64,000 nucleotides of DNA, from assembly GCF_014207535.1 (NCBI RefSeq), contig NZ_JACHGK010000010.1:111138-175137 (forward strand), written 5' to 3'. Shown piece by piece: positions 50,726-58,818 of the stretch; positions within the stretch are counted from its first letter, which is position 1, and every line of letters starts with the position of its first letter. This DNA is from Bacillus benzoevorans. Its GTDB lineage: Bacteria; Bacillota; Bacilli; Bacillales; Cytobacillaceae. Under the pieces are notes generated by a model. The model did not search any database. It worked only from the letters and a program-made list of their open reading frames with translations, and had not been told where the DNA came from. The position numbers and the translations under genes were made by a program.

Positions 50726-52588
50726 TTAACCTGCCGCTGGTTCTGAAAACTGACTGTTGTATAAATCAGCATAGAAACCGTTTTTCTCGAGCAGCTCGGT
50801 ATGTGTGCCCTGCTCGATGACCTTTCCCTGATCCATGACGAGAATTAAATCAGCATCCTTAATTGTTGATAGCCGGTGGGCGATGACAAAACTTGTCCGT
50901 CCTTCCATTAAACGCTTCATTGCCTTTTGGATAAAGACTTCGGTCCTTGTATCGACACTTGATGTTGCTTCGTCCAAGATCATGATGGGCGGATCGGCAA
51001 GAACTGCACGGGCAATCGTCAGAAGCTGTTTTTGCCCTTGCGAGATATTCGACGCTTCCTCGTTTAAGATTGTGTCATAGCCTTCCGGCAGTGTCCGGAT
51101 AAAATGATCAGCATGGGCGGTGCTGGCAGCGGCATAGATTTCTTCATCTGCTGCTCCTTCTTTACCATAGGCTAAATTCTCTTTAATGCTCCCATTAAAG
51201 AGCCAGGTGTCCTGAAGCACCATGCCGAAATTTTTCCTTAAATCGCCTCGGGGCATATCGCGAATATCCACTCCATCAATCTTGATTTTCCCGCCATTTA
51301 GTTCATAAAAACGCATTAAAAGATTGATCATCGTCGTTTTTCCGGCTCCGGTCGGACCAACAATCGCAATAGTTTGTCCGGGATGAACATCGATATTCAT
51401 ATCTTGGATCAGCAGTTCTTCCCCATAGCCAAAGTCGACATGTTCAAATGTGACGGCACCTTTTGCCCGTGTTAGGGAGGCATTCGTATTTTCTTTGATT
51501 TCCTCCTCTTCGTCTAGCAGTTCGAAGACACGCTCGGCTGCTGCAACCGTTGCTTGGATTATATTAGCAATATTTGCTGTTTGCATGATTGGCTGGGTGA
51601 ACTGTTTTGAATAGGTGATGAATGCTTGGATATCACCTATTGAGATAGAGCGATTCGTGACTAAAATACCGCCAACAATACAGATAAGCACATAGCTTAA
51701 ATTGCCAATAAAGAACATGAGCGGCATAATCATACCGGAGATAAATTGGGCTTTGCTGCCGGCACTGTACAGTTCTTCGTTCACTTTATCAAACTGCGCT
51801 GCTGCTATTTTCTCATGTCCGAAGGCTTTTACCACTTGGTGCCCAGTATACAATTCTTCAATATGACCGTTTAATTGCCCCAGCGACTTTTGCTGTTTAG
51901 CAAAATGTTTCTGTGACCTTTTTAAAATAGGCTGTATAACAAACATGGAAACAGGAAGGCTGAGAAACGTAATTAACGTTAAGAGCGGGCTGATGGATAG
52001 CATCATGACCGTAATTCCAATAATGGTTACAATTGATGTAATAAACTGAGTTAAGCTTTGCTGTAAAGTCGTTCCGATCGTATCAATATCGTTTGTTACC
52101 CGGCTAAGGGTGTCCCCGTGTGAATGGCTGTCAAAGTATTTAAGCGGTAATTTTTCCAGCTTTTGATTGACGTCTTCACGAAGGTCAAACACTGTGTTCT
52201 GTGCCACACCAGCCATCATATATTGCTGCAGGTAGGTGAACAGGCTGCTCAGTACATATAATCCGGCAAGCAGCAACAGAATCTTCCCTATTTCAGTGAA
52301 ATCTACTGCAGCCCCGGGGATTCCCTGGAACTTCGCGTACATTCCTTCAAAAAGTTCGGTAATGGCATTCCCCATCAGCTTTGGCCCGACAATGGAAAAC
52401 ACCGTACTTAGGATGGCAGCAATGAAAACAGCGATTAAGTGATTGCGGCGCGGCTTTAAATAACGAAGCAGGCGCTTCAGTGTTCCTTTAAAGTCCTTTG
52501 CCTTTTCTCCCGTCACCATGCTCCCCATTGGTCCGTGTCCCGGGCCGGGGTGACCGCCGCGCTGGGGTTGTTGTTTATGACGGCTCAT
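50726..52588 (-). CDS. ABC exporter half-transporter (YfiC/LmrA-like)
   Basis: A 620-residue exporter: six helices then an ATPase domain with Walker A GPTGAGKTT, signature ISQGQKQLL, and Walker B IMILDEATSSVD, which keeps the catalytic Glu. A cytosolic Gly/Pro/His/Gln-rich N-terminus (HKQQPQRGGHPGPGHGPMG) precedes the first helix. It overlaps the upstream partner by four bases and would form a heterodimer for drug or lipid export (compare B. subtilis YfiB/YfiC). No resistance profile can be inferred. Confidence 0.92.
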   Translation of the reverse strand: MSRHKQQPQRGGHPGPGHGPMGSMVTGEKAKDFKGTLKRLLRYLKPRRNHLIAVFIAAILSTVFSIVGPKLMGNAITELFEGMYAKFQGIPGAAVDFTEIGKILLLLAGLYVLSSLFTYLQQYMMAGVAQNTVFDLREDVNQKLEKLPLKYFDSHSHGDTLSRVTNDIDTIGTTLQQSLTQFITSIVTIIGITVMMLSISPLLTLITFLSLPVSMFVIQPILKRSQKHFAKQQKSLGQLNGHIEELYTGHQVVKAFGHEKIAAAQFDKVNEELYSAGSKAQFISGMIMPLMFFIGNLSYVLICIVGGILVTNRSISIGDIQAFITYSKQFTQPIMQTANIANIIQATVAAAERVFELLDEEEEIKENTNASLTRAKGAVTFEHVDFGYGEELLIQDMNIDVHPGQTIAIVGPTGAGKTTMINLLMRFYELNGGKIKIDGVDIRDMPRGDLRKNFGMVLQDTWLFNGSIKENLAYGKEGAADEEIYAAASTAHADHFIRTLPEGYDTILNEEASNISQGQKQLLTIARAVLADPPIMILDEATSSVDTRTEVFIQKAMKRLMEGRTSFVIAHRLSTIKDADLILVMDQGKVIEQGTHTELLEKNGFYADLYNSQFSEPAAG

Positions 52589-54309
52589 GCGATTTCCTCC
52601 TCTGACAGCTGTGATGCAACGATTTCACGGTAGACTTCATTTGTCGCAAGTAACTCCTGATGCGTGCCCATGCCAACCATTTGTCCATTGTCTAATACGA
52701 TGATTTGGTCCGCATCCATTACCGTGCTTACACGCTGTGCCACGATTAAAACAGCAGCATCTTTCGTTTCTTCCTTTAAAGCGGCGCGAAGTTTGGCATC
52801 TGTTTTGTAATCAAGTGCGGAGAAGCTGTCGTCAAAGATATAGATATCCGGTTTACGGACAAGTGCCCGTGCAATGGCCAGACGCTGCTTCTGCCCTCCT
52901 GAGACATTTGAACCGCCTTGTTCAATTTCTGATTGATAGCCGTCCTTCATTTTTAAAATAAAATCCTCTGCCTGCGCGATTCGGGCAGCATGCTTAATCT
53001 CCGCCTCTGCTGCATCCTGCTTTCCAAAGCGGATATTGTCGGCAATCGTTCCTGTGAAAAGGACTGCTTTTTGCGGGACAAATCCAACTTTGCCCCGGAT
53101 TTCCTCCTGTGAAGCCGAGCGGATATCCACACCATTGAGTCGAATCCTTCCGCTTGATACTTCATAAAAACGCGGAATTAAATGGGCAAGAGTCGATTTT
53201 CCGGAACCTGTTCCGCCAATAATGGCTGTGATTTCACCTGGTCCGGCTTTGAAGCAAATGTCTGAAAGTGCTGGTTCCTCCGCGCCCGGGTAGCTGAAGG
53301 AAACATGATCAAACTCCAGTGTCCCTTTTTCAATATCGGCCTTTTGTGTACCTTCATCGGAAAAGGAAGGTTCCATTTCCAACACTTCATTAATCCGTTT
53401 TGCTGAAACAGCGGCACGGGGAATCATAACAAACATCATCGATGCCATGATTAAGGCGAACATAATTTGCATGACATATTGAATAAAGGCCATTAAGTCT
53501 CCAACCTGCATGGCCCCGTTGTCAATCCGGATACTGCCGAACCAGATAATCGCGGCAACTGTTAAGTTCATGACAAGCATCATGATCGGCATCATAAAGG
53601 CTATTACTTTATTTACTTTAATCGAGACATCTGTCAACTCTTTATTGGCATCTTTCAAGCGGACTTTTTCCTGGTCTTCTCGGTTAAAGGCACGAATGAC
53701 CCGGATTCCGGTCAGGTTTTCCCGCAGGACGAGATTCAATCGATCCAATCGTTTCTGAACGAGTTGAAACAAAGGCATTCCTTTGTAGAAAATGATCAAG
53801 ATGGAACCGATTAGCACCGGCATGGTCACAATAAGGATGAGGGAAAGTTTAGCATCCTTTGAAACGGCCATAATGATTCCCCCGATCAGCATAATGGGAG
53901 CGCTGATGACCATACGCAGCATCATAATGACGACCTGTTGAATTTGCGTGATGTCATTGGTTGTCCGAGTGATAAGCGATGAGGTTCCTACTTCATTAAA
54001 TTCCTGCAGGGAAAAACGCTCCACGTGATTAAACACTTTTCTTCGTAGATCGCGCCCGAGTCCCATAGCCGATTTTGCAGAATAGTAGCTGGCAAAAATA
54101 GCGGCGGCTGCACCTATCGCTGATACGAGCAGCATGATAATGCCAATCTTCCAAATGTACTGTGTATCCCCCGTTACAACCCCCTTATCAATAATGTCTG
54201 CCATTAAGGTTGGTAAAAAGAGATCAGACATCGTTTGAATAAAGACAAGTCCACAAACGAGTAAAACCATCCACTTATAAACCGATAAGTTTTTTAAAAT
54301 TTTGATCAT
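52585..54309 (-). CDS. ABC exporter half-transporter (YfiB-like, degenerate site)
   Basis: A 574-residue partner: six helices and an ATPase with Walker A GGTGSGKST and signature VSGGQKQRLAIA. Walker B is IYIFDDSFSALD, in which Asp replaces the catalytic Glu. This is the usual mark of the degenerate site in heterodimeric exporters. It is the first gene of the two-gene operon. Confidence 0.92.
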   Translation of the reverse strand: MIKILKNLSVYKWMVLLVCGLVFIQTMSDLFLPTLMADIIDKGVVTGDTQYIWKIGIIMLLVSAIGAAAAIFASYYSAKSAMGLGRDLRRKVFNHVERFSLQEFNEVGTSSLITRTTNDITQIQQVVIMMLRMVISAPIMLIGGIIMAVSKDAKLSLILIVTMPVLIGSILIIFYKGMPLFQLVQKRLDRLNLVLRENLTGIRVIRAFNREDQEKVRLKDANKELTDVSIKVNKVIAFMMPIMMLVMNLTVAAIIWFGSIRIDNGAMQVGDLMAFIQYVMQIMFALIMASMMFVMIPRAAVSAKRINEVLEMEPSFSDEGTQKADIEKGTLEFDHVSFSYPGAEEPALSDICFKAGPGEITAIIGGTGSGKSTLAHLIPRFYEVSSGRIRLNGVDIRSASQEEIRGKVGFVPQKAVLFTGTIADNIRFGKQDAAEAEIKHAARIAQAEDFILKMKDGYQSEIEQGGSNVSGGQKQRLAIARALVRKPDIYIFDDSFSALDYKTDAKLRAALKEETKDAAVLIVAQRVSTVMDADQIIVLDNGQMVGMGTHQELLATNEVYREIVASQLSEEEIA

Positions 54310-54539
54310 TTTTTTACTCCTTGTCCTGTTGTTTGTTCTTTCTATTGGTTAAAAATACGCTAGAATAATTGTATTGGCTTCCATAATTTAAATCCATTTT
54401 CATATATAGTCAAGCGGGAAGAATGTACATCTTTGCCTATTTAGGATTGCTGAAGCTGAGTTTAAGAACGAATGAGGAAGAAATAATAGCATTAATAGTG
54501 TAGTGTAATGATTGTATTCGTAAAAAGGAGGATATGCAT

Positions 54540-55160
54540 TTGAATATTTTCATTTTAGGTGCAACTGGGCGAGTTGGAAGTCAAATAGTTAATTATGCTC
54601 TTCATGACAGACATCATGTTACTGTATTAGTTCGTACTCCAGAGAAGATTCAAATAAACAATGAAAAATTAACTATTATTCGGGGTAATGTTTTAAATAA
54701 AGAGGATATCGTACGTGCAATGCACGGGATTGATGTAGTTATTAGTGCGTTAAATACTGATGGGGCAGCAACTTTGTCTGAAAGTATGCCACACATTATT
54801 GAAGGAATGGAAAACGAGGGTATACAACGGCTTATTACCATCGGAACTGCAGGTATCTTACAAAGTAGAACCAACCCAAATATACTGCGTTATCAATCAA
54901 GTGAATCAAAGCGAAAATCAACCCGTGCAGCTGAAGAACATCATAAAGTTTACGATATGCTTAAACAATCAACACTCCAATGGACTATTGTATGTCCTAC
55001 ATATTTACCGGATGGTGAAAGTTTAGGTGAATATCGTGTGGAACGTGATTTATTGCCGGTAGGTGGAGTGGAAATATCCGTTTCGGATACAGCAGAATTT
55101 ACATATAAACAGATTGAAAGTAACAATTATCTAAAATCACGTGTAGGTATCACCTACTAA
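54540..55160 (+). CDS. NAD(P)-binding oxidoreductase (BVR/NmrA-like SDR)
   Basis: About 206 residues with an atypical SDR fold: NIFILGATGRVGSQIVNYA at the N-terminus is the dinucleotide loop, VISALN the fourth strand. These proteins reduce flavins/quinones or act as redox sensors. The TTG at 54540 is preferred since AAGGAGG lies eight bases upstream; the ATG at 54534 is only two bases from it. It is divergent from the ABC exporter operon. Confidence 0.85.
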   Translation: MNIFILGATGRVGSQIVNYALHDRHHVTVLVRTPEKIQINNEKLTIIRGNVLNKEDIVRAMHGIDVVISALNTDGAATLSESMPHIIEGMENEGIQRLITIGTAGILQSRTNPNILRYQSSESKRKSTRAAEEHHKVYDMLKQSTLQWTIVCPTYLPDGESLGEYRVERDLLPVGGVEISVSDTAEFTYKQIESNNYLKSRVGITY

Positions 55161-55453
55161 TAATATTGGATTTAGAATCGAAGGGTACGATTACACTTCA
55201 AGCAACAGATACTAGTTTTATCGGAGTTCAAAGGAGAAAGGTTTCTAAATTAAAGGGCGTATTTTTCTATATTCTTCAATCGGGCGCCAAATTCTTTCAC
55301 AAATTTTTCAAGAAAAATAAAGAATGGGCAAGGTCATGCATAGAATGAAGTATATGTAAAAAGCAAATATTGGCACAGTTGGGACGTTTCGCAGGAATTG
55401 GTTTACGCACGAATAAGAAAAGCAGCTTTTTCGTGAGGGAAGGGAAGATGTGA
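55161..55453. other. Non-coding gap with repeat-like words
   Basis: About 290 bases without a supported gene. It holds CAATCGGGCGCCAAATTC (about 55278-55295), shared with the intergenic regions at 14758 and 37205. A 60-codon open frame here lacks a ribosome site and is not credible. Confidence 0.45.
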
Positions 55454-56353
55454 ATGACTTTATCCAATGTGCACTATAAATCGGTTGAACTGTCAAATGG
55501 AGAAACAATCGCCTATCAAGAACGGGAAGGAGGTAAGAAAAAGGTTCTGCTTATTCACGGCAATTTGACGTCCTCCAAGCATTGGGATCTGATTCTGGAA
55601 AATATGGACCAGGATTACAAGCTGTATGCCATTGATTTAAGAGGGTTCGGCCGCTCATCCTATCGCCAGGAAATTCGTTCGATTGAAGATTTTTCAGAGG
55701 ACGTGAAGGACTTTGTTGATGGGATTGGCTTAGATGAACTGTTCATTGTTGGCTGGTCATTAGGAGGGGCTGTCGGTATGCAGTTTGCCGCTGATTATCC
55801 GGGACGCTGCACGAAATTAGTCCTGATGGGATCCGCTTCAACCAGGGGATATCCCTTTTATGGCACCGGCTGGTTCGGTCAGCTTATCTTTGATCACCGT
55901 CTCAGAACATATCATGAAATCAAAATGGATTTAGGTAAAACAATCCCGATACAGTTTGCCATTGATACAAAGTGCCTCCCCTTTCTAAAAACGATGTGGA
56001 GTACACTGGTTTACACAAAAAATCAGCCTAATAAAAAACGATATCATGAGTATATCGATGATACGTGTACACAAAGGAATCTTGCCGCCGTTTATCATGC
56101 CTTAAATATTTTCAATATCAGCGATAAGTACAATGGACTGGTGAAGGGCAGCAGCCTCGCCAAAGATATAAATATTCCCGTGTTGGTTCTTCGCGGCGAT
56201 CGTGATTATATCATGAGTGAACAAATGGCGGAAGAAATCGTTACGGACATCGGCAGCAATGCTAAATTCATTGAATTAAAGGATTGCGGACATTCACCAT
56301 TAATCGATGACTTAGATCGATTGCTTCAGGTCATCACCGCCTTTTTGCGGTGA
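55454..56353 (+). CDS. Alpha/beta hydrolase
   Basis: A 299-residue hydrolase. LLIHGNLTSSKHW is the oxyanion loop, GWSLGGAVG the nucleophile elbow (Ser near 99), VLRGDRDYIM the acid region with Asp near 253, and LKDCGHSPLIDD the catalytic His near 279. The substrate is unknown; the family includes esterases, haloperoxidase-like enzymes and lactonases. GGGAAGGGAAG lies before the ATG. It is monocistronic. Confidence 0.9.
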   Translation: MTLSNVHYKSVELSNGETIAYQEREGGKKKVLLIHGNLTSSKHWDLILENMDQDYKLYAIDLRGFGRSSYRQEIRSIEDFSEDVKDFVDGIGLDELFIVGWSLGGAVGMQFAADYPGRCTKLVLMGSASTRGYPFYGTGWFGQLIFDHRLRTYHEIKMDLGKTIPIQFAIDTKCLPFLKTMWSTLVYTKNQPNKKRYHEYIDDTCTQRNLAAVYHALNIFNISDKYNGLVKGSSLAKDINIPVLVLRGDRDYIMSEQMAEEIVTDIGSNAKFIELKDCGHSPLIDDLDRLLQVITAFLR

Positions 56354-56375
56354 ACGAACATAGTCTGAATGAAAA

Positions 56376-56414
56376 AAGAGCGCAATCTTTCAGGCAGATT
56401 GGGCTCTTGTTTAT
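56376..56414 (+). terminator. Terminator of the hydrolase gene
   Basis: AAGAGCGCAATCT pairs with AGATTGGGCTCTT (one mismatch) then GTTTATT. Confidence 0.82.
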
Positions 56415-56428
56415 TGGTTCTTTATTAA

Positions 56429-56953
56429 TTATTGAATCTCTGATACCTTTTGTCTTAACGTTTCTTTCTCTTCATCGGTAAACATCCGTTCAGCCATTGG
56501 ATATAAAACCGCTTCTTCTTTTGCAAAGTGATCAACTAGAGTGTAATAGGAATTTTTGATCTGCGTAGCATTTTTAAGCTGCTCATACGAATTTAAATCT
56601 GGATTCTTTATGTTTTCTAAAAAGGCGTCGATGAATCCATGTGCCTGCTCGTGTTCGTATTCCATAACGGCAAGCGGACCGCTGCTTTTGCCGATATATT
56701 TTTCCATCACTGTAAACATATAATCCTCTTCCCGTCTGGAATGATAGCGGAGGCTCTTGTCAAAATCAGTGACCTCTTGAATTAACTGGGCAAACGGTGC
56801 TTGTTTATCTTCAGCTTTCTCCACTTCATTACATAAAGAGAGAAGTGTTTCTAAATGATTACGTAGTGGTGTATGTTCATTAATTAATTGTTGTAAGCCT
56901 TCTGAAAGTGTTACCGGTTCATTTCCAAATAATCCGCTAGGACATCCTTGCAT
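56429..56953 (-). CDS. Hemerythrin-domain protein
   Basis: A 174-residue protein with a hemerythrin-like four-helix bundle. His/Glu ligands are spread along HTPLRNHLETLL, RYHSRREEDYMF, EYEHEQAHGFID and VDHFAKEEAVLYP. Such di-iron proteins bind O2, NO or help repair Fe-S clusters. The promoter carries an Fnr-type box at the exact activating position, so expression should rise under low oxygen or NO through the regulator at 1029. AAAGGGGA lies before the ATG. Confidence 0.9.
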   Translation of the reverse strand: MQGCPSGLFGNEPVTLSEGLQQLINEHTPLRNHLETLLSLCNEVEKAEDKQAPFAQLIQEVTDFDKSLRYHSRREEDYMFTVMEKYIGKSSGPLAVMEYEHEQAHGFIDAFLENIKNPDLNSYEQLKNATQIKNSYYTLVDHFAKEEAVLYPMAERMFTDEEKETLRQKVSEIQ

Positions 56954-56985
56954 GTAAAAATCCCCTTTCCATTTTAGCTATTATT

Positions 56986-57028
56986 AGTATAGGTAAACTT
57001 TTTTGCTTTTATTGTGATGTAAATCACC
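56986..57028 (-). promoter_or_regulatory. Fnr-type box and promoter of the hemerythrin gene
   Basis: TGTGATGTAAATCACC (57013-57028, read on the plus strand) matches TGTGA-N6-TCACA in nine of ten arm positions. On the minus strand the -10 TATACT spans 56991 to 56986, 21 bases from the box. With +1 near 56979 the box centre is at -41.5, the same geometry as at the Crp/Fnr gene. Confidence 0.8.
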
Positions 57029-57191
57029 TTCCGAAAAGATGAAGGACAAAATAAAGCAAAATCCAGTGAAAATGTCCTTCATGAGAAGAATGATCTACGA
57101 AACCTACGGTTTTAGTGGGAATTCTCCCCTAGTCTCATATGGATATTTGAAAGGAAAAGGTGAAGGATAAAAGTAAAAAGGAGGGGTGCGG

Positions 57192-57401
57192 ATGTTTAAT
57201 AAAGATTCTGGTGAAAAGGGAAAAATCGAGGAGGTTTTGCGAAACTCACTCGAAGTGGAAGAAAATCAGATGCGGGAGTATCTCATTGCAGCAGAGAGAA
57301 TTCATGATGATCCTGAATTAAAGGAAAGGCTGGAAAATTTTGCGCAGGGGAATGCCAAGCGTTCAAAGCAGCTTTTAGATGAGATTAGTGAAAATCAGTA
57401 A
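57192..57401 (+). CDS. Small helical protein of unknown function
   Basis: 69 residues, highly charged and predicted helical, with LEVEENQMREYLIAAERIHDD in the middle, reminiscent of half a ferritin-like helix pair but not assignable. GGAGG lies seven bases before the ATG at 57192, which supports a real gene. A terminator follows at 57413. Confidence 0.7.
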   Translation: MFNKDSGEKGKIEEVLRNSLEVEENQMREYLIAAERIHDDPELKERLENFAQGNAKRSKQLLDEISENQ

Positions 57402-57412
57402 GCAGATTAAAG

Positions 57413-57450
57413 GAGACGGCAGGAAATTAATGCTGTCTCTGTTTCATTTT
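57413..57450 (+). terminator. Terminator of the small helical protein gene
   Basis: GAGACGGCA pairs with TGCTGTCTC (one G-T pair) and is followed by TGTTTCATTTT. Confidence 0.7.
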
Positions 57451-57550
57451 ATGGGAATTTTGTGAATTTTCCATTAACATATAGTGAATGACGTTTACCT
57501 ATGATATAATTACTTCTAATAATATGTAAACTGGAAGGGCTCTGGTAAAG

Positions 57551-58063
57551 GTGAATTTTGCTTTTGGAATCTTTTGTCTATTATTAATGTGGAGATTCGG
57601 AGATTGGAAGAATTATAAGAAGTTTTACTCCACCATTCTTTTTATGATTATGGGGGATTTGATGTATAATTTGTTCACCTATCAAGCCCCAACGTGGAAA
57701 TACAACCCCGATTTTTTATTACTGAACCATACCATCGTCAATCTATGGGTGATGATCACCGTTTATCCGGCAACGGTACTTATCTACTTATCCCATTTTC
57801 CAGAAAAGAAAGGCAGACAAATACTATATATCCTCTTTTGGGTGTTCCTGTATGGGGTCATTGAACTCGTGGGCTATTACATTTTCGATGCGATTGATCA
57901 TTTCAACGGTTGGAATATGGGGTGGTCATTATTGTTTGATCTTATTCTTTTTATCATGCTGCCAATTCATCATAAACGCCCTTTATTAGCATGGGGACTT
58001 TCACTCATCGTCATTATAGTTTTATTAAATATTTTTAATGTGAATATTCTTGAATGGAATTAG
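57551..58063 (+). CDS. CBO0543-family membrane protein
   Basis: A 170-residue protein with about five membrane helices. MWRFGDWKNYKKFYSTILF near the start and MYNLFTYQAPTWKYNPDFLL match the CBO0543 family, common in sporulating Firmicutes and of unknown function. The start is GTG; a GGAAGGG ribosome site is 12 bases upstream. A terminator hairpin begins just past its end. Confidence 0.8.
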   Translation: MNFAFGIFCLLLMWRFGDWKNYKKFYSTILFMIMGDLMYNLFTYQAPTWKYNPDFLLLNHTIVNLWVMITVYPATVLIYLSHFPEKKGRQILYILFWVFLYGVIELVGYYIFDAIDHFNGWNMGWSLLFDLILFIMLPIHHKRPLLAWGLSLIVIIVLLNIFNVNILEWN

Positions 58064-58071
58064 ATTTAAAG

Positions 58072-58111
58072 GACGGCTTTTTTAGGATTTCTGAGAAGGC
58101 CGTCATTTTTT
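58072..58111 (+). terminator. Terminator of the CBO0543-family gene
   Basis: GACGGC pairs with GCCGTC around a long loop whose edges (CTTTT/GAAG) can also pair, followed by ATTTTTTG. Confidence 0.75.
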
Positions 58112-58209
58112 GTCTTCATGAAGATGAACGGCTATTATCACATGTTTTTCAACCAGGCACGATTTCCTTTTCTGCCCAATATGATAACAGGGAGGAGAGG
58201 TGTGCCAGT

Positions 58210-58683
58210 ATGGTTAAAAAACAGTCAAAGCTTTCCATCTTGATGAGAGATTTGGATGGTGTAATAGCCGTTTTTGAAAAGAGAAGAAGAAGGCATAAAA
58301 AGAAAGCTTACCGGCTTAAAATTAGTTCCATTATTGGAACAGCCCTTGTTACGGTGTTACTAGGATTAAAAAGCATTCATAATGATCTTTTATCTGATCT
58401 TACTCTATGCATATCTGCAATCATTACGATTTTTAATAGTATTGAAGGTTTTTATAATCATCAAGGATTGTGGGTAAAGGATGTAAAAACGTTAGCAAGA
58501 CTGTGGGAGTTGAAAAGGGATGTAGAGTTTTTGTCTGCGGGAGAAGCAGAGGAAGAAATCCCGGATGACATCCTCATGCGTTATAAAAACAGGCTTCAGC
58601 GTATTTGCTATGAAGATATTAAAACCTGGTCACATATAAAAGAAAATCAAATTGAATCAGATGGAAAATCCCATGAAATGTAA
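58210..58683 (+). CDS. SLATT-like two-TM protein
   Basis: About 157 residues. A basic helical N-terminus (EKRRRRHKKKAYRLK) is followed by two close membrane helices (SSIIGTALVTVLLGLKSI; LTLCISAIITIFNSIEGF) and a cytosolic helical tail with GLWVKDVKTLARLWELKRD. This layout resembles SLATT/DUF4231 domains, proposed pore-forming effectors in nucleotide-signalled conflict systems. The ATG at 58210 is chosen because GGAGAGG lies nine bases upstream; the open frame begins at 58054 but that part contains the preceding gene's terminator. No nucleotidyltransferase is adjacent, so a defence role is uncertain. Confidence 0.65.
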   Translation: MVKKQSKLSILMRDLDGVIAVFEKRRRRHKKKAYRLKISSIIGTALVTVLLGLKSIHNDLLSDLTLCISAIITIFNSIEGFYNHQGLWVKDVKTLARLWELKRDVEFLSAGEAEEEIPDDILMRYKNRLQRICYEDIKTWSHIKENQIESDGKSHEM

Positions 58684-58818
58684 GCAGGTTAAAATTTGTA
58701 TGTATTTCAGAATAGTTTTAATATAAGGATAGGAATCGATTATTTTAGATGAATTAAAGGGTGGAAATTTTCGCTAAATAATAACGGGAAATTACCCTAT
58801 TCATTCGGAGGCTGCAAA

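Noticed and set aside
55166..55348. A 60-codon open frame after the NAD(P)-binding protein gene.
   Set aside because: No ribosome binding site, unusual composition, and it contains a repeat word found in other non-coding regions.
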